Made by a program: the position numbers and the translations under genes. Positions 36,208 to 48,200 of a stretch of DNA of 64,000 bases are shown here, in pieces. The notes below the pieces were generated by a model. It was not told the DNA's origin, searched no databases, and worked only from the letters and a program-made list of their open reading frames with translations. Source of the stretch: Streptomyces sp. B93. Its GTDB lineage: Bacteria; Actinomycetota; Actinomycetes; Streptomycetales; Streptomycetaceae. Within the stretch, counting starts at the first letter, position 1. Each line of letters begins with the position of its first letter. The DNA lies in contig NZ_JAGPXL010000001.1 of assembly GCF_018070565.1 (NCBI RefSeq), positions 248,001 to 312,000 of the forward strand, in the 5' to 3' direction.

Positions 36208-37134
36208 TCAGTACCGGCGCTCCTGCTTCTGCTTGCACTCCACACACAGCGTCGCCCTCGGGAAGGCCTGCATCCGCGCCTTGCCGATGGGGTTGCCGCA
36301 GCTGTCGCAGAGTCCGTAGGTGCCCGCGTCGATCCGTTCCAGGGCCCGCTCAATCTGGGTGAGCATCTCGCGCGCGTTGGCCGCCAGCGCCAGCTCGTGC
36401 TCGCGCGTGATGTTCTTGGCGCCGGTGTCGGCCTGGTCGTCGCCCGCTCCGTCCCCGGAGTCCCGCATCAGACCGGCGAGGGACCGCTCGATCCCCGAGA
36501 TCTCCTCGCGCAGTCGTTCCGCCTCGGACACCAGCTCCGCACGGGCCTCCGCGACCTCCTGGGGGGTCCAGGGGTCCTCACCGGGGCGAACCGCCAGCTC
36601 GCCGGGCTCCACCGCGGCGACCCGCGCCTTGGGGACGGCGGTCGTGGCCGCCGTGGCCGTGCCAGGAGTCTTCTTCGCAACCACCGTCGTGGCTCCCGTC
36701 TGCTTCGCGGCCTCGGCCGCGCCCGCCTTCTTGGCCGTGCTCCTCTTGGCCGTCGTCTTCTTGGCCGTCGTCTTCTTGACCGTGGTCCTCTTGGCCGCAC
36801 TCTTGGTGGTGCTCTTGGTGGTGCTCTTCGTACTGCTCCGGGTGGTGCCCCCGGCCGTGTCCTTCCCGGCACCGGCACCCTCCGGAGCCGGGACCTGCCC
36901 GGCCGCCGGTTTGGCGGCGGTCGCCTTCCTGGCGGTGGTCCTCGCGCCCGTCCTCTTCGCCGGGGCCGTCGTCTCCCCGGCAGCCGTCTTCCCGACCGCC
37001 TTCTTCTTCGAGGCCGCGCCCTTCGTGGCCGTCGTGGTCTTCTTCCCCGCCACGTCCCTGGCCGCACCTCCGGATGTCCTCGTAGACCTGCCGGAGGACG
37101 CCGGCTGCTGTACGGCGGTCTTCTTCGCCACCAT
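36208..37134 (-). CDS. DksA/TraR-type zinc-finger protein with a histone-H1-like tail
   Basis: 308 aa. The first ~185 residues are Lys/Ala/Thr-rich with repeats such as KKTTAKKTTAKRSTAKK, as in H1-like or HupS-like tails. Next is a coiled-coil (about 195-270, WTPQEVAEARAELVSEAERL) and the C4 zinc finger LCDSCGNPIGKARMQAFP...LCVECKQKQ. DksA/TraR proteins bind RNA polymerase through the secondary channel; the acidic Asp pair of E. coli DksA is not evident. The basic tail probably binds DNA or RNA. The downstream coiled part is also like actinobacterial TraR/DksA proteins of unknown role. Confidence 0.88.
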   Translation of the reverse strand: MVAKKTAVQQPASSGRSTRTSGGAARDVAGKKTTTATKGAASKKKAVGKTAAGETTAPAKRTGARTTARKATAAKPAAGQVPAPEGAGAGKDTAGGTTRSSTKSTTKSTTKSAAKRTTVKKTTAKKTTAKRSTAKKAGAAEAAKQTGATTVVAKKTPGTATAATTAVPKARVAAVEPGELAVRPGEDPWTPQEVAEARAELVSEAERLREEISGIERSLAGLMRDSGDGAGDDQADTGAKNITREHELALAANAREMLTQIERALERIDAGTYGLCDSCGNPIGKARMQAFPRATLCVECKQKQERRY

Positions 37135-37147
37135 GGCCGCGGCCCCT

Positions 37148-37160
37148 TCACATATTGTGA
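37148..37160. promoter_or_regulatory. Palindrome upstream of the DksA-like gene
   Basis: TCACA-TAT-TGTGA, a perfect 13-nt palindrome, starting 14 nt before the DksA-like ATG at 37134. A second small inverted repeat (GCACG CGAAT CGTGC) follows at 37165-37179. It may be an operator; it is not a CRP site because the half-sites are in the reverse order. Confidence 0.4.
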
Positions 37161-37348
37161 TCTTGCACGCGAATCGTGCTGGGACGATAAATCGACTTCA
37201 GTCCCGCGGCAACCGGGCACGCCGCCCGGTTCGTCCGGCCCGTGACCCCACCGCGACCGGCATGCATCCGTTGTGCCCAGCTCCCCGCCGGGTAACCACC
37301 CGGCCCTGCCGCGCCGAAATCCGGTCGGCCACTGTCCGCGGGGCGCCG

Positions 37349-37354
37349 TACACT
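37349..37354 (+). promoter_or_regulatory. Possible -10 box of the ileS leader
   Basis: TACACT at the start of the T-box transcript region. A matching -35 is not clear. The 37135-37348 stretch otherwise shows only the DksA-like upstream palindromes and GC-rich DNA without coding potential. Confidence 0.35.
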
Positions 37355-37361
37355 GGGCGGA

Positions 37362-37662
37362 GCGAAAAGCGTCGATGGGGACGAGTAGCGTCGTAGGCAG
37401 CCCAGAGCGACCCGGGGACGGTGTGAGCCCGGGGGTGAGCGCGGCGTGAAGATCACCCCGGAGCCGCCGGAAGAAAGCCGAGCCCGCGAGGGACGGCGAG
37501 TAGACCCGGCATCGCGACCCCAATGAGGGGGCTCACCGGTGCACACCCCGCACCGGAGGGCCAAGGAGGGTGGTACCGCGGGAGCGCGCCGACGGCGCAG
37601 GAAAGACACAGCTCTCGTCCCTCCGGACGGAAGGCAGCAAGTCCGCCGGAGGAAGTTCGCTG
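37362..37662 (+). promoter_or_regulatory. T-box riboswitch controlling ileS translation
   Basis: The leader starts GCGTCGATGGGGACGAGTAG, contains the T-box core AGGGTGGTACCGCG (37567-37580), and the TGGT in it can pair with the CCA end plus discriminator A of tRNA-Ile. A short stem (GCGGC 37441-37445, GCCGC 37463-37467) has an ATC codon at 37452-37454 in its loop, the probable specifier, with a very short stem I. Downstream CCTCCGG (37620-37626) can pair with the ribosome-binding site CCGGAGG (37646-37652), so control looks translational. Uncharged tRNA-Ile would free the site. The exact stem I assignment is inferred. Confidence 0.88.
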
Positions 37663-40800
<3,138 letters not shown>

Positions 40801-40902
40801 GCGACACGAGGCGCGAGCGCGCAGGGCGCGCGGGCAAGTCCCGCGCGCCCTGCGGCGGTCCACACGAGTACTGCGTCAACACGAGTAGAGGTCAACACGG
40901 GT

Positions 40903-40946
40903 AAAAGGGGCGGGCCCCGGATCGGAATCCGGGGCCCGCCCCTTTT
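40903..40946. terminator. Strong bidirectional terminator between ileS and divIVA
   Basis: A perfect 20-bp stem (arms 40903-40922 and 40927-40946; the first arm begins AAAAGGGGCGGG) with loop CGGA. T-tracts at both ends (AAAA/TTTT) allow termination in both directions. Confidence 0.92.
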
Positions 40947-40990
40947 GAACGCTGCCGACGCCTACGGCGTACTACTGGCCGTGCAGGCCG

Positions 40991-42163
40991 TCAGTTGTCG
41001 TCCTCGTCGATGAGGAACCCGCGCATCGGCGAGGGCGCCTGCCCCATCGGCGACGGACCCTGCGGACGCACCGGCGCCATCGGCTGGGTCATCGCGGGCG
41101 ACATCTGCTGCTGACCGCCGTAGGACGGACCCGTCGGGCCCGGGCCGCCGTTGCCCATGCCCTGGTTGCCGCCGTAGGACGGCGCACCGGCACCGGCCGG
41201 AGCCATCGAGGGCGCCGGGGACGGCGGCAGGGAGGCCGTGGCAGGGGTGCGCGGCGGGGCGAGCGAGTCGTCGGCCTGGGTCTCCAGCTGGCGCAGCTGC
41301 GACTCCAGGTAGGACTTCAGCCGCGTGCGGTACTCGCGCTCGAAGCCGCGCAGGTCCTCGACCTTGCGCTCCAGCGTGGCGCGGGCGGACTCAAGGGAGC
41401 CCATCGCGACGCGGTGCTTCTCCTGCGCGTCCCGCTCCAGGGCGTCGGCCTTGGCACGGGCGTCACGCTCCAGACCCTCGGCACGCGAACGGGCCTCGCC
41501 GACGATCTTGTTGGCTTCGGCGCGCGCCTCGGCGATCGCCTGGTCGGCGGTCTGCTGGGCGAGCGAGAGAACCCGGGCGGCGCTGTCGCCACCGGGGCCC
41601 TGACCGGGCATGCCGGGGCCACCGTGGCCCGGACCGCCCATGGGACCGCCCATCGGGTGTCCCATCTGGCCCTGCATCGGGCCCTGGCCCATGGGACCCT
41701 GACCCATCGGGCCGGGACCCTGCGGACCCTGCCCACCCGGGCCGGGGGGCAGCTGCGGAGCACCGCTGGGCAGCTGGGGCGGGCCACCCATGGGGCCACC
41801 CATCTGCTGCTGCGGCGGGCCCGATATGCCGGCGGGGACGGGAGCGCCCGGACCGCCGGGACCACCGGGACCCCCAGGGCCGCCTGGTCCCCCCGGGCCG
41901 CCGGGACCAGGACCGCGCATGCCCTGCTGCGGGTGCTGCTGGTCCTGCTGCTCCGGGGGCTTGCGCATGTTCTGCTGGTTCTGCGCGGCGGCGCGAGTGG
42001 CCGCGGCCAGCTTGGCGCGCAGGTCCTCGTTCTCCCGGAGCAGACGGGTCAGTTCGGCTTCGACCTCGTCGAGGAAGGCATCGACCTCGTCCTCGTCATA
42101 GCCTTCTCGGAGGCGGACGGTCGTGAACTGCTTGTTCCGCACGTCCTCGGGGGTCAACGGCAT
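40991..42163 (-). CDS. divIVA: Polar growth protein DivIVA
   Basis: 390 aa. The N-terminal membrane-binding part [30 protein letters not shown] is classic DivIVA, then a first coiled coil (about 28-55), a Gly/Pro/Gln/Met-rich linker (about 60-195, with GGPGGPGG and [10 protein letters not shown] repeats), a second coiled coil (about 200-305) and a low-complexity tail ending FLIDEDDN. It marks hyphal tips and recruits the wall-growth machinery. It is the last gene of the dcw cluster; the collagen-like linker is unlike shorter Bacillus DivIVA. Confidence 0.95.
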   Translation of the reverse strand: MPLTPEDVRNKQFTTVRLREGYDEDEVDAFLDEVEAELTRLLRENEDLRAKLAAATRAAAQNQQNMRKPPEQQDQQHPQQGMRGPGPGGPGGPGGPGGPGGPGGPGAPVPAGISGPPQQQMGGPMGGPPQLPSGAPQLPPGPGGQGPQGPGPMGQGPMGQGPMQGQMGHPMGGPMGGPGHGGPGMPGQGPGGDSAARVLSLAQQTADQAIAEARAEANKIVGEARSRAEGLERDARAKADALERDAQEKHRVAMGSLESARATLERKVEDLRGFEREYRTRLKSYLESQLRQLETQADDSLAPPRTPATASLPPSPAPSMAPAGAGAPSYGGNQGMGNGGPGPTGPSYGGQQQMSPAMTQPMAPVRPQGPSPMGQAPSPMRGFLIDEDDN

Positions 42164-42215
42164 CTCTTCACCTCAACGTAGTCATCGGCAGTCGGCAAGA
42201 CCGGATCGTCCACTG

Positions 42216-42506
42216 TCACCTCGCGAGATTGCCCACGATAGAGATCAAGATGTAGACGATGATCATCAGTACGAAGAAGGACAGGTCGAGCGCCACGCCC
42301 CCGAGACGCAACGGCGGGATGAACCGCCGCAGAAGCTTCAGCGGTGGATCGGTGACAGTGTAGGTGGCCTCCAAGACGACCACCATCGCCTTGCCGGGTT
42401 GCCACGAGCGGGCGAACTGGAAGACGTAGTCCATGACCAACCGGAAGATCAGCACGATGAGGAACACCATCAGCGCGATGTAGATCACCTGCGCGAACAC
42501 GCTCAT
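42216..42506 (-). CDS. YggT family membrane protein
   Basis: 96 aa. Two membrane helices (VIYIALMVFLIVLIFRLVMDYVF and LDLSFFVLMIIVYILISIVGN) around the conserved TDPPLKLLRRFIPPLRLGGV. The family (YlmG in Gram-positives) is linked to division and osmotic or K+ stress. The place between sepF and divIVA is conserved. Cytoplasmic-membrane protein with function not fully known. Confidence 0.92.
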   Translation of the reverse strand: MSVFAQVIYIALMVFLIVLIFRLVMDYVFQFARSWQPGKAMVVVLEATYTVTDPPLKLLRRFIPPLRLGGVALDLSFFVLMIIVYILISIVGNLAR

Positions 42507-42557
42507 GGCCTGTCTTTCCCTCTCCCCTGTTTCCTGCTACTGCCGGTCTGTCTTGTC

Positions 42558-43199
42558 TCAGCTCTGGTTGAAGAACCCGCCCTCTGCGATGCGGGCCTTG
42601 TCCTCCGCCGTGACATCGACGTTAGCAGGCGACAACAGGAACACCTTCTGCGTCACCCGCTCGATACTGCCGTGAAGACCAAACACCAGACCGGCCGCAA
42701 AGTCGACAAGTCGCTTGGCGTCTGTGTCATCCATCTCAGTCAGATTCATGATCACCGGGGTGCCTTCACGGAAGTGTTCCCCGATGGTACGGGCCTCGTT
42801 GTAGGTCCGTGGGTGAAGCGTGGTGATCCGGTAAGGCTCTCGTTCCGACACGACCTTGGGCATGATCACCGGTGCGTTCTTCTCCAGGCTTGCGCGTTCT
42901 TGTGTGATGGACGCCACGGGCGCGATGCGCGCCGGACGCCCGGATTCCGCGGCGAGCGAAGCGGAGCGGGGCACCGGGTCGCGGGGCGCGGACGGCTGTA
43001 CGACTCGTACCTCTTCGTCCCTTTGGGGCTGGTGTGAGCCGTGCGACTGGTGGGACGGCTCGTGACGCCGGTGGTCCCGCTCGGGCTCCGGGTCCAGCTC
43101 CGGTTCGAAGTCGTCATCGGGGTCGAATCCCCGGCCGTCGTATCCATCGTCCTCCACGAGGCCGAGGTAGACCGCCATCTTGCGCATCGCGCCGGCCAT
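42558..43199 (-). CDS. sepF: Cell division protein SepF
   Basis: 213 aa from the ATG at 43199 ([19 protein letters not shown]); GGAGGA precedes it. The N-terminal amphipathic helix (residues 1-14) binds membrane, an acidic/His-rich linker follows ([19 protein letters not shown]), and the C-terminal SepF core reads [22 protein letters not shown] and [22 protein letters not shown]. It tethers FtsZ to the membrane; actinobacteria lack FtsA, so SepF is the main anchor. Gap to yggS 129 nt. Confidence 0.95.
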   Translation of the reverse strand: MAGAMRKMAVYLGLVEDDGYDGRGFDPDDDFEPELDPEPERDHRRHEPSHQSHGSHQPQRDEEVRVVQPSAPRDPVPRSASLAAESGRPARIAPVASITQERASLEKNAPVIMPKVVSEREPYRITTLHPRTYNEARTIGEHFREGTPVIMNLTEMDDTDAKRLVDFAAGLVFGLHGSIERVTQKVFLLSPANVDVTAEDKARIAEGGFFNQS

Positions 43200-43328
43200 G
43201 CTCTGAGTCCTCCGCTCTGTGGTGGATCGGCTGACGACTGCCAAGTGCCCGCGATCCACGAGGTCGTTATGCCCGCCTTTCGACGGTAATGACCATATAT
43301 TCTGCTGTGGTCCGACTTCTTGGCGACG

Positions 43329-44048
43329 TTACCCGAGCCGTGCGCGGACTCCGAGTACCGCGCTGCCGACGCGCACATGTGTCGCTCCGGCCGCCACGGC
43401 CTGTTCGAGGTCCGCACTCATTCCTGCCGAGACCATGTTGGCAGCCGGATGACTTCCGCGCAGGTGGGTCGACAAATCCATCAACCGCTCGAACGCGGCC
43501 CGTTCGCGTCCGGCGTACTCGCCGGTGAGGGGCGCGACGGTCATCAATCCGGCGAGCCTGAGCCCTTCGGCGGCGGCCACCCGGTCGGCCAACTCCTCGA
43601 TCCCGCCCGGCGCCACCCCGCCGCGCTCCCCCCGGCCGCTCTCCCCCGCGTCCAGCGCGACCTGGATCAGGCAGCCGATCTCACGTCCGGCGCGCACGGC
43701 CTCCTTCGACAGGGCCGTCACCAGCCGGGAACGGTCGACGGACTGCACGAGATCGGCGTAACCGACCACCGATCGCACCTTGTTGGTCTGCAACTGACCC
43801 ACGAAGTGCCAGGTGAGAGGGAGATCCGCGCACTCGGCGGCCTTGGGGGCGGCGTCCTGGTCACGGTTCTCGGCGACATGCCGCACGCCGAGTTCGGCCA
43901 GGATCCGCACATCACTGGCGGGGTAGGTCTTGGTGACCACGATCAGGGTCACCTCCTCGCGCCGGCGCCCGGCGGCCGCGCAGGCGGCGGCGATGCGTTC
44001 CTCCACCTTCGCGAGGTTCGCGGCGAGTTCGTCCTTACGGTCCGTCAT
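43329..44048 (-). CDS. YggS family PLP homeostasis protein
   Basis: 239 aa. An alanine-racemase-like barrel that binds PLP through the Lys in LIVVTKTYPASDVRILAELG; other marks are HFVGQLQTNKVRSVV, LIQVALDAGESGRGE and RLAGLMTVAPLTGEY, and the phosphate region VSAGMSADLEQAVAAGATHVRVGSAVLG. It keeps cellular PLP levels in balance. It lies between pgeF and sepF, the typical ylmE position. Confidence 0.95.
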   Translation of the reverse strand: MTDRKDELAANLAKVEERIAAACAAAGRRREEVTLIVVTKTYPASDVRILAELGVRHVAENRDQDAAPKAAECADLPLTWHFVGQLQTNKVRSVVGYADLVQSVDRSRLVTALSKEAVRAGREIGCLIQVALDAGESGRGERGGVAPGGIEELADRVAAAEGLRLAGLMTVAPLTGEYAGRERAAFERLMDLSTHLRGSHPAANMVSAGMSADLEQAVAAGATHVRVGSAVLGVRARLG

Positions 44049-44054
44049 GCCCCA

Positions 44055-44792
44055 TCAGCCCAGCCAGACATAGCCCGCGAGGCGCCCGGTGACGCGGTCG
44101 CGGCGGTACGAGAAGTGATCGGCCGACTCCAGCGTGCACACCGGCGACTGCTCCCGGTCGCACACCCCGAGCCGGTCGAGCTGCGCGTGCACCCCCGCGG
44201 CCACGTCGACCGCCGGAGTGCCCCAGCTCGTTTCGGCGTACGCCGCCGGTTCCACGGCGGCCACCTCGGCGCGCATCGTCTCCGGCACCTCGTAACACCG
44301 GCCGCAGACGGCGGGGCCGGTGCGGGCGACGATCCGGGACGGCTCGGCGCCCAGTTCCGTCATCGCGCGTAGCGCGGCGGGGACGACGCCCGCGACCAGG
44401 CCGGGACGGCCGGCGTGCGCCGCGGCGGCGACCCCGGCGACCGGGTCGGCGAGCAGGACGGGCACGCAGTCGGCGGTGAGCACCGCGAGCGCCAGCCCCC
44501 GCCCGGTGGTGACGATCGCGTCGGCCTCGGGAACCGGCCGCTCCCCCCAGGGACCGTCGACCACCGCCACCTCGGCGCCGTGCACCTGGTTCATCCAGAC
44601 CACCCGGCCCGCGTCGAGCCCGAGGGACTTGGCGGCGAGTTCGCGGTTGGTGCGTACGGCGCCGGGGTCGTCGCCGACCGCGCCGCCGAGGTTCAGCTCC
44701 TCGTACGGAACGGCGCTCACCCCGCCCCACCGGTCGGTGAAGGCGAAGTGCGCGCCGTTCACGGTGCTCTTGCCGGAGCGCTTCCCTATCAC
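44055..44792 (-). CDS. pgeF: Peptidoglycan editing factor PgeF (laccase-domain)
   Basis: 245 aa from a GTG at 44792 overlapping the ftsZ stop by 4 nt. Metal and active-site marks: [47 protein letters not shown] and [13 protein letters not shown], as in the YfiH/DUF152 family. PgeF removes wrongly incorporated L-Ser from peptidoglycan precursor (UDP-MurNAc-L-Ser) in E. coli. Its coupling to ftsZ fits a wall-quality function. Confidence 0.93.
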   Translation of the reverse strand: MIGKRSGKSTVNGAHFAFTDRWGGVSAVPYEELNLGGAVGDDPGAVRTNRELAAKSLGLDAGRVVWMNQVHGAEVAVVDGPWGERPVPEADAIVTTGRGLALAVLTADCVPVLLADPVAGVAAAAHAGRPGLVAGVVPAALRAMTELGAEPSRIVARTGPAVCGRCYEVPETMRAEVAAVEPAAYAETSWGTPAVDVAAGVHAQLDRLGVCDREQSPVCTLESADHFSYRRDRVTGRLAGYVWLG

Positions 44793-45979
44793 TTCAGGAA
44801 GTCCGGGACGTCCAGTTCCTCGGCCGCGCTGTCCGTGTAGCTGCGCGACGGCGGCACCGGCGGCTGGGCCTGGATCTCACTCACCGGCTCCGGGGCGGGC
44901 TCCGGCTCCTCCTTGGGCTTGACGCTGCCGAGCGAGCCGAAGGCCGGGCGGCTCTCGGCGGGCCGTACCGGCGTGGGCTCCTCGCGCTTGGCGGAGGAGG
45001 AACCGAGGACGGTGTCCCGCTTGGCCGGGGGCTGGCCGCCGTCGAACCCGGCCGCGATCACGGTGACCCGGACCTCGTCGCCGAGGGCGTCGTCGATGAC
45101 CGCGCCGAAGATGATGTTGGCCTCGGGGTGGGCGGCCTCGCTGACCAGCTGGGCGGCCTCGTTGATCTCGAACAGGCCGAGGTCGGAGCCGCCGGAGATG
45201 GAGAGCAGGACACCGCGCGCCCCGTCGATGGAGGCCTCCAGCAGCGGCGAGGAGATCGCCATCTCGGCGGCGGCCACCGCGCGGTCGTCGCCGCGCGCCG
45301 AGCCGATGCCCATCAGCGCCGACCCGGCCTCGGACATGACCGACTTCACGTCGGCGAAGTCGAGGTTGATGAGACCGGGGGTGGTGATGAGGTCGGTGAT
45401 GCCCTGGACACCGGAGAGCAGGACCTGGTCCGCCGACTTGAAGGCGTCGAGGACGGAGACCTGGCGGTCCGAGATGGACAGCAGCCGGTCGTTGGGGATG
45501 ACGATGAGGGTGTCGACCTCTTCGCGGAGTTCGGCGATGCCGTCCTCGGCCTGGTTGGCCCGGCGCCGCCCCTCGAAGGTGAACGGGCGGGTGACCACGC
45601 CGATGGTGAGGGCACCGAGGGAACGCGCGATGTTGGCGACGACGGGCGCGCCGCCGGTGCCGGTGCCGCCGCCTTCACCGGCCGTGACGAAGACCATGTC
45701 GGCCCCCTTGAGGACCTCCTCGATCTCCTCGCGGTGGTCCTCGGCGGCCTTGCGGCCGACGGCCGGGTTGGCTCCGGCGCCGAGTCCGCGGGTGAGTTCG
45801 CGGCCGACGTCCAGCTTGACGTCGGCGTCGCTCATCAACAGCGCCTGTGCGTCCGTGTTGATGGCGATGAACTCGACACCCTTGAGACCGACCTCGATCA
45901 TCCGGTTGATGGCATTGACACCACCGCCGCCGACACCGATGACTTTGATGACTGCGAGGTAGTTCTGCGGTGCTGCCAC
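44789..45979 (-). CDS. ftsZ: Cell division protein FtsZ
   Basis: 396 aa from a GTG at 45979 ([20 protein letters not shown]). Tubulin-type GTPase: the GTP-binding loop [12 protein letters not shown], signature [20 protein letters not shown]7 loop [17 protein letters not shown]. After a Pro/Glu-rich linker the C-terminal peptide is DVPDFLK, the binding site for SepF and FtsW. It builds the Z-rings of sporulation and vegetative septa. The 288-nt upstream gap holds a promoter, WhiA-like motifs and a palindrome. Confidence 0.97.
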   Translation of the reverse strand: MAAPQNYLAVIKVIGVGGGGVNAINRMIEVGLKGVEFIAINTDAQALLMSDADVKLDVGRELTRGLGAGANPAVGRKAAEDHREEIEEVLKGADMVFVTAGEGGGTGTGGAPVVANIARSLGALTIGVVTRPFTFEGRRRANQAEDGIAELREEVDTLIVIPNDRLLSISDRQVSVLDAFKSADQVLLSGVQGITDLITTPGLINLDFADVKSVMSEAGSALMGIGSARGDDRAVAAAEMAISSPLLEASIDGARGVLLSISGGSDLGLFEINEAAQLVSEAAHPEANIIFGAVIDDALGDEVRVTVIAAGFDGGQPPAKRDTVLGSSSAKREEPTPVRPAESRPAFGSLGSVKPKEEPEPAPEPVSEIQAQPPVPPSRSYTDSAAEELDVPDFLK

Positions 45980-46086
45980 GTCGAAGGCCTCTCGCCTCGA
46001 GTTACGTGTCGCCGCATCGTCGTGGGCGCTGCGCCCCCGCGATCCGACGACTGATGCCGAATGGGACGGTCCGTATCGCCGACCCG

Positions 46087-46111
46087 AACCCTAACGTTGA
46101 AGTTTAGGGTT
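46087..46111. promoter_or_regulatory. Palindrome in the ftsQ-ftsZ gap
   Basis: AACCCTAA (46087-46094) and TTAGGGTT (46104-46111), a perfect 8-bp inverted repeat with a 9-nt spacer CGTTGAAGT. It is AT-rich compared with its surroundings and lies 108-132 nt upstream of ftsZ. It may be an operator or a stem in the 5' UTR. Confidence 0.45.
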
Positions 46112-46117
46112 ACCAGT

Positions 46118-46151
46118 GTGTCTGTTCCCTGGAGTCTTCTGAACAGGACAC
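46118..46151. promoter_or_regulatory. Inverted GACAC motifs upstream of ftsZ (WhiA-type)
   Basis: GTGTC (46118-46122, GACAC on the minus strand) and GACAC (46147-46151). WhiA, a sporulation regulator, binds GACAC-type sites, and ftsZ is a known WhiA target in Streptomyces. The second site overlaps the -10 of a candidate ftsZ promoter. Confidence 0.45.
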
Positions 46152-46177
46152 TAAGTCGACAAGTGGCGCACGTTCAA
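46148..46177 (-). promoter_or_regulatory. Candidate ftsZ promoter
   Basis: Minus strand: -35 TTGAAC (46172-46177), 18-nt spacer, -10 TAGTGT (46148-46153). The position ~170 nt upstream of ftsZ agrees with the multiple ftsZ promoters known in Streptomyces, but I cannot assign it to a given one. Confidence 0.45.
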
Positions 46178-46267
46178 CGAACACGCCGAACCTCCCGTTT
46201 TTCTTTTCACCCTATGTGATCAGGCGTAGCGCTGCCCAACCAGGGTGCTGGCCTGCGCGGATGTGCG

Positions 46268-47071
46268 TCAACTCCCCGATGACGCCGGGGCGGTGGGAAC
46301 GCTGACGTCGAAGTGCCGCGCCCCGGGCGCCGCTTTCATCAGGGCGGTGAGCGTACGGGCCTTCGCGGCGCCCTTCTCCGCGCTTCCCCAGGAGACGGTC
46401 CGGCCGCCGCTCAACTCCAGCGAGATGGCGTCGTAGGAACGGACCTTGAGGGTCCGGGTGTCCCGGGCGACGCGGTCCGGCAGGACGCCCGCGACGCGTA
46501 CCGCCTCACGCACGAGCCGTTCCTCGCCGAAGCGCCTGAGGCTCGCTCCGGCGGAACCGGAACGGGACAGGGTCAATTTCAGGAGCGGAACACCTTTGGT
46601 GGCCCGGGAAACCGTGGCGAATCGGACACCTTCGTCGTCGACTTCCAGGAATCCACCCCTGTCGCCGGGATTCTCCAGCAACAGGACCGGGGTGCGTTCG
46701 ACGACTTTCAGCCCGATTCCATGCGGCCAGGAACGGACCACGTCAACCGAGTCAATTCGGGGCAATTTCTCGCGAAGTCGGGCCTCGATGCCCTCGGTGT
46801 CGACCGAGACGAGCGGCGCTCCGACCGGTACGTCGGCGGCCTCGCGCACCTGCTCGGGCGTCAGCACACGCGTCCCGGAGACGGTCACCCGCTCCACGCG
46901 CAGCCACTGCGAGCCGTACAACAGCCAGCCGCCGCCCGCCCCGAGCAGCACCAGGGCGAGCCCGAGGATGATGATCGTACGGACGCTCGGCGGTCGCAGC
47001 CGCCGGGCGGGAGGCGGGCCGGACGGTTCCTGCTGACGTGCACCGCGCTCGGCGGTGGTCGGTCCGGCCAC
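46268..47071 (-). CDS. ftsQ: Cell division protein FtsQ
   Basis: 267 aa from the GTG at 47071 (VAGPTTAERGARQ). A basic cytoplasmic tail (about 1-30), one helix (IIILGLALVLLGAGGGWLLYG), then the POTRA domain (LRVERVTVSGTRVLTPEQVREAADVPVGAPL) and FtsQ-beta domain (VVRSWPHGIGLKVVERTPVLLL). It bridges FtsL/DivIC to the divisome. It starts 25 nt after murG and is separated from ftsZ by 288 nt. Confidence 0.95.
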   Translation of the reverse strand: MAGPTTAERGARQQEPSGPPPARRLRPPSVRTIIILGLALVLLGAGGGWLLYGSQWLRVERVTVSGTRVLTPEQVREAADVPVGAPLVSVDTEGIEARLREKLPRIDSVDVVRSWPHGIGLKVVERTPVLLLENPGDRGGFLEVDDEGVRFATVSRATKGVPLLKLTLSRSGSAGASLRRFGEERLVREAVRVAGVLPDRVARDTRTLKVRSYDAISLELSGGRTVSWGSAEKGAAKARTLTALMKAAPGARHFDVSVPTAPASSGS

Positions 47072-47096
47072 GCTTCCTGCCTTCCGTCGTACGTCG

Positions 47097-48194
47097 CTAA
47101 CGATGCGCGCGGTTGGCCGCGATCGCCTCGTACACCATGCCGACGAGGAGGTCGTCGGCGTCCCGGCGGCCGAACTCACCGGCGGCACGGGACATCTCGT
47201 ACAGCCGGTGCGGGTCGGCGAGCACGGGCAGCACGTTCTGCTGCACCCACTCCGGGGTGAGTTCCGCGTCGTCGACCAGCAGCCCGCCGCCGGCCTTGAC
47301 CACCGGCTGGGCGTTCAGCCGCTGTTCGCCGTTGCCGATGGGCAGCGGGACGTAGGCGGCCGGGAGCCCGACGGCGGAGAGTTCGGCGACGGTCATCGCG
47401 CCCGCACGGCAGAGCATCATGTCGGCCGCGGCGTACGCGAGGTCCATCCGGTCCACGTACGGTACCGGGATGTACGGGGGCATCCCCGGCATCTGGTGCA
47501 CCTGCGGCAGTTCGTTCTTGGGGCCGACCGCGTGCAGGATCTGGATCCCGGCCTGCTGGAGCCAGGGCGCGACCTGCTGGACGACCTCGTTGAGGCGCCG
47601 GGCACCCTGCGAGCCGCCGGAGACCAGCAGGGTCGGCAGGTTCGGGTCGAGGCCGAACGCGGCGCGCGCCTCGGGGCGTACGGCGGCGCGGTCCAGGGTG
47701 GCGATGGAGCGGCGCAGCGGGATGCCGATGTAACGGGCGTTCCGCAGCTTGCTGTCGGGGGTGGAGACGGCGACCTGGGCGGCGTACCGGGAGCCGATCT
47801 TGTTGGCGAGGCCGGGGCGGGCGTTCGCCTCGTGGATGACGATCGGCACGCCGAGGCGCTTGGCGGCCAGGTAGCCGGGCAGGGCGACATAGCCGCCGAA
47901 GCCGACCACGGCGTCCGCCTTGGTGCGCTCCAGGACCTGCTCGGCGGCCTTGATGGTGCCGCGCAGCCGGCCCGGGACGGTGATCAGCTCGGGGGTCGGC
48001 TTGCGGGGCAGCGGTACGGCCGGGATCAGCGCCAGCTCGTAGCCCCGCTCCGGCACCAGCCTGGTCTCCAGGCCGCGCTCCGTGCCCAGGGCCGTGATCC
48101 CCACGGTGGGGTCCTGCCTGCGCAGGGCGTCCGCGAGGGCGAGCGCGGGCTCGATGTGGCCGGCGGTCCCCCCACCGGCGAGTACGACATGCAC
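47097..48194 (-). CDS. murG: Lipid II synthase MurG
   Basis: 365 aa ([25 protein letters not shown]). A GT-B glycosyltransferase that adds GlcNAc from UDP-GlcNAc to lipid I. The first G-loop is GGGTAGH, the second [14 protein letters not shown], and the UDP site is [27 protein letters not shown]. It works at the inner membrane face. It lies 6 nt after ftsW and 25 nt before ftsQ; murC, which often sits between, is missing. Confidence 0.96.
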   Translation of the reverse strand: MHVVLAGGGTAGHIEPALALADALRRQDPTVGITALGTERGLETRLVPERGYELALIPAVPLPRKPTPELITVPGRLRGTIKAAEQVLERTKADAVVGFGGYVALPGYLAAKRLGVPIVIHEANARPGLANKIGSRYAAQVAVSTPDSKLRNARYIGIPLRRSIATLDRAAVRPEARAAFGLDPNLPTLLVSGGSQGARRLNEVVQQVAPWLQQAGIQILHAVGPKNELPQVHQMPGMPPYIPVPYVDRMDLAYAAADMMLCRAGAMTVAELSAVGLPAAYVPLPIGNGEQRLNAQPVVKAGGGLLVDDAELTPEWVQQNVLPVLADPHRLYEMSRAAGEFGRRDADDLLVGMVYEAIAANRAHR

Positions 48195-48200
48195 CGAAAT

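Noticed and set aside
41700..41960. Gly/Pro/Gln repeats in divIVA as a separate repeat element
   Set aside because: The repeats are in frame within the DivIVA linker and are a normal feature of streptomycete DivIVA.
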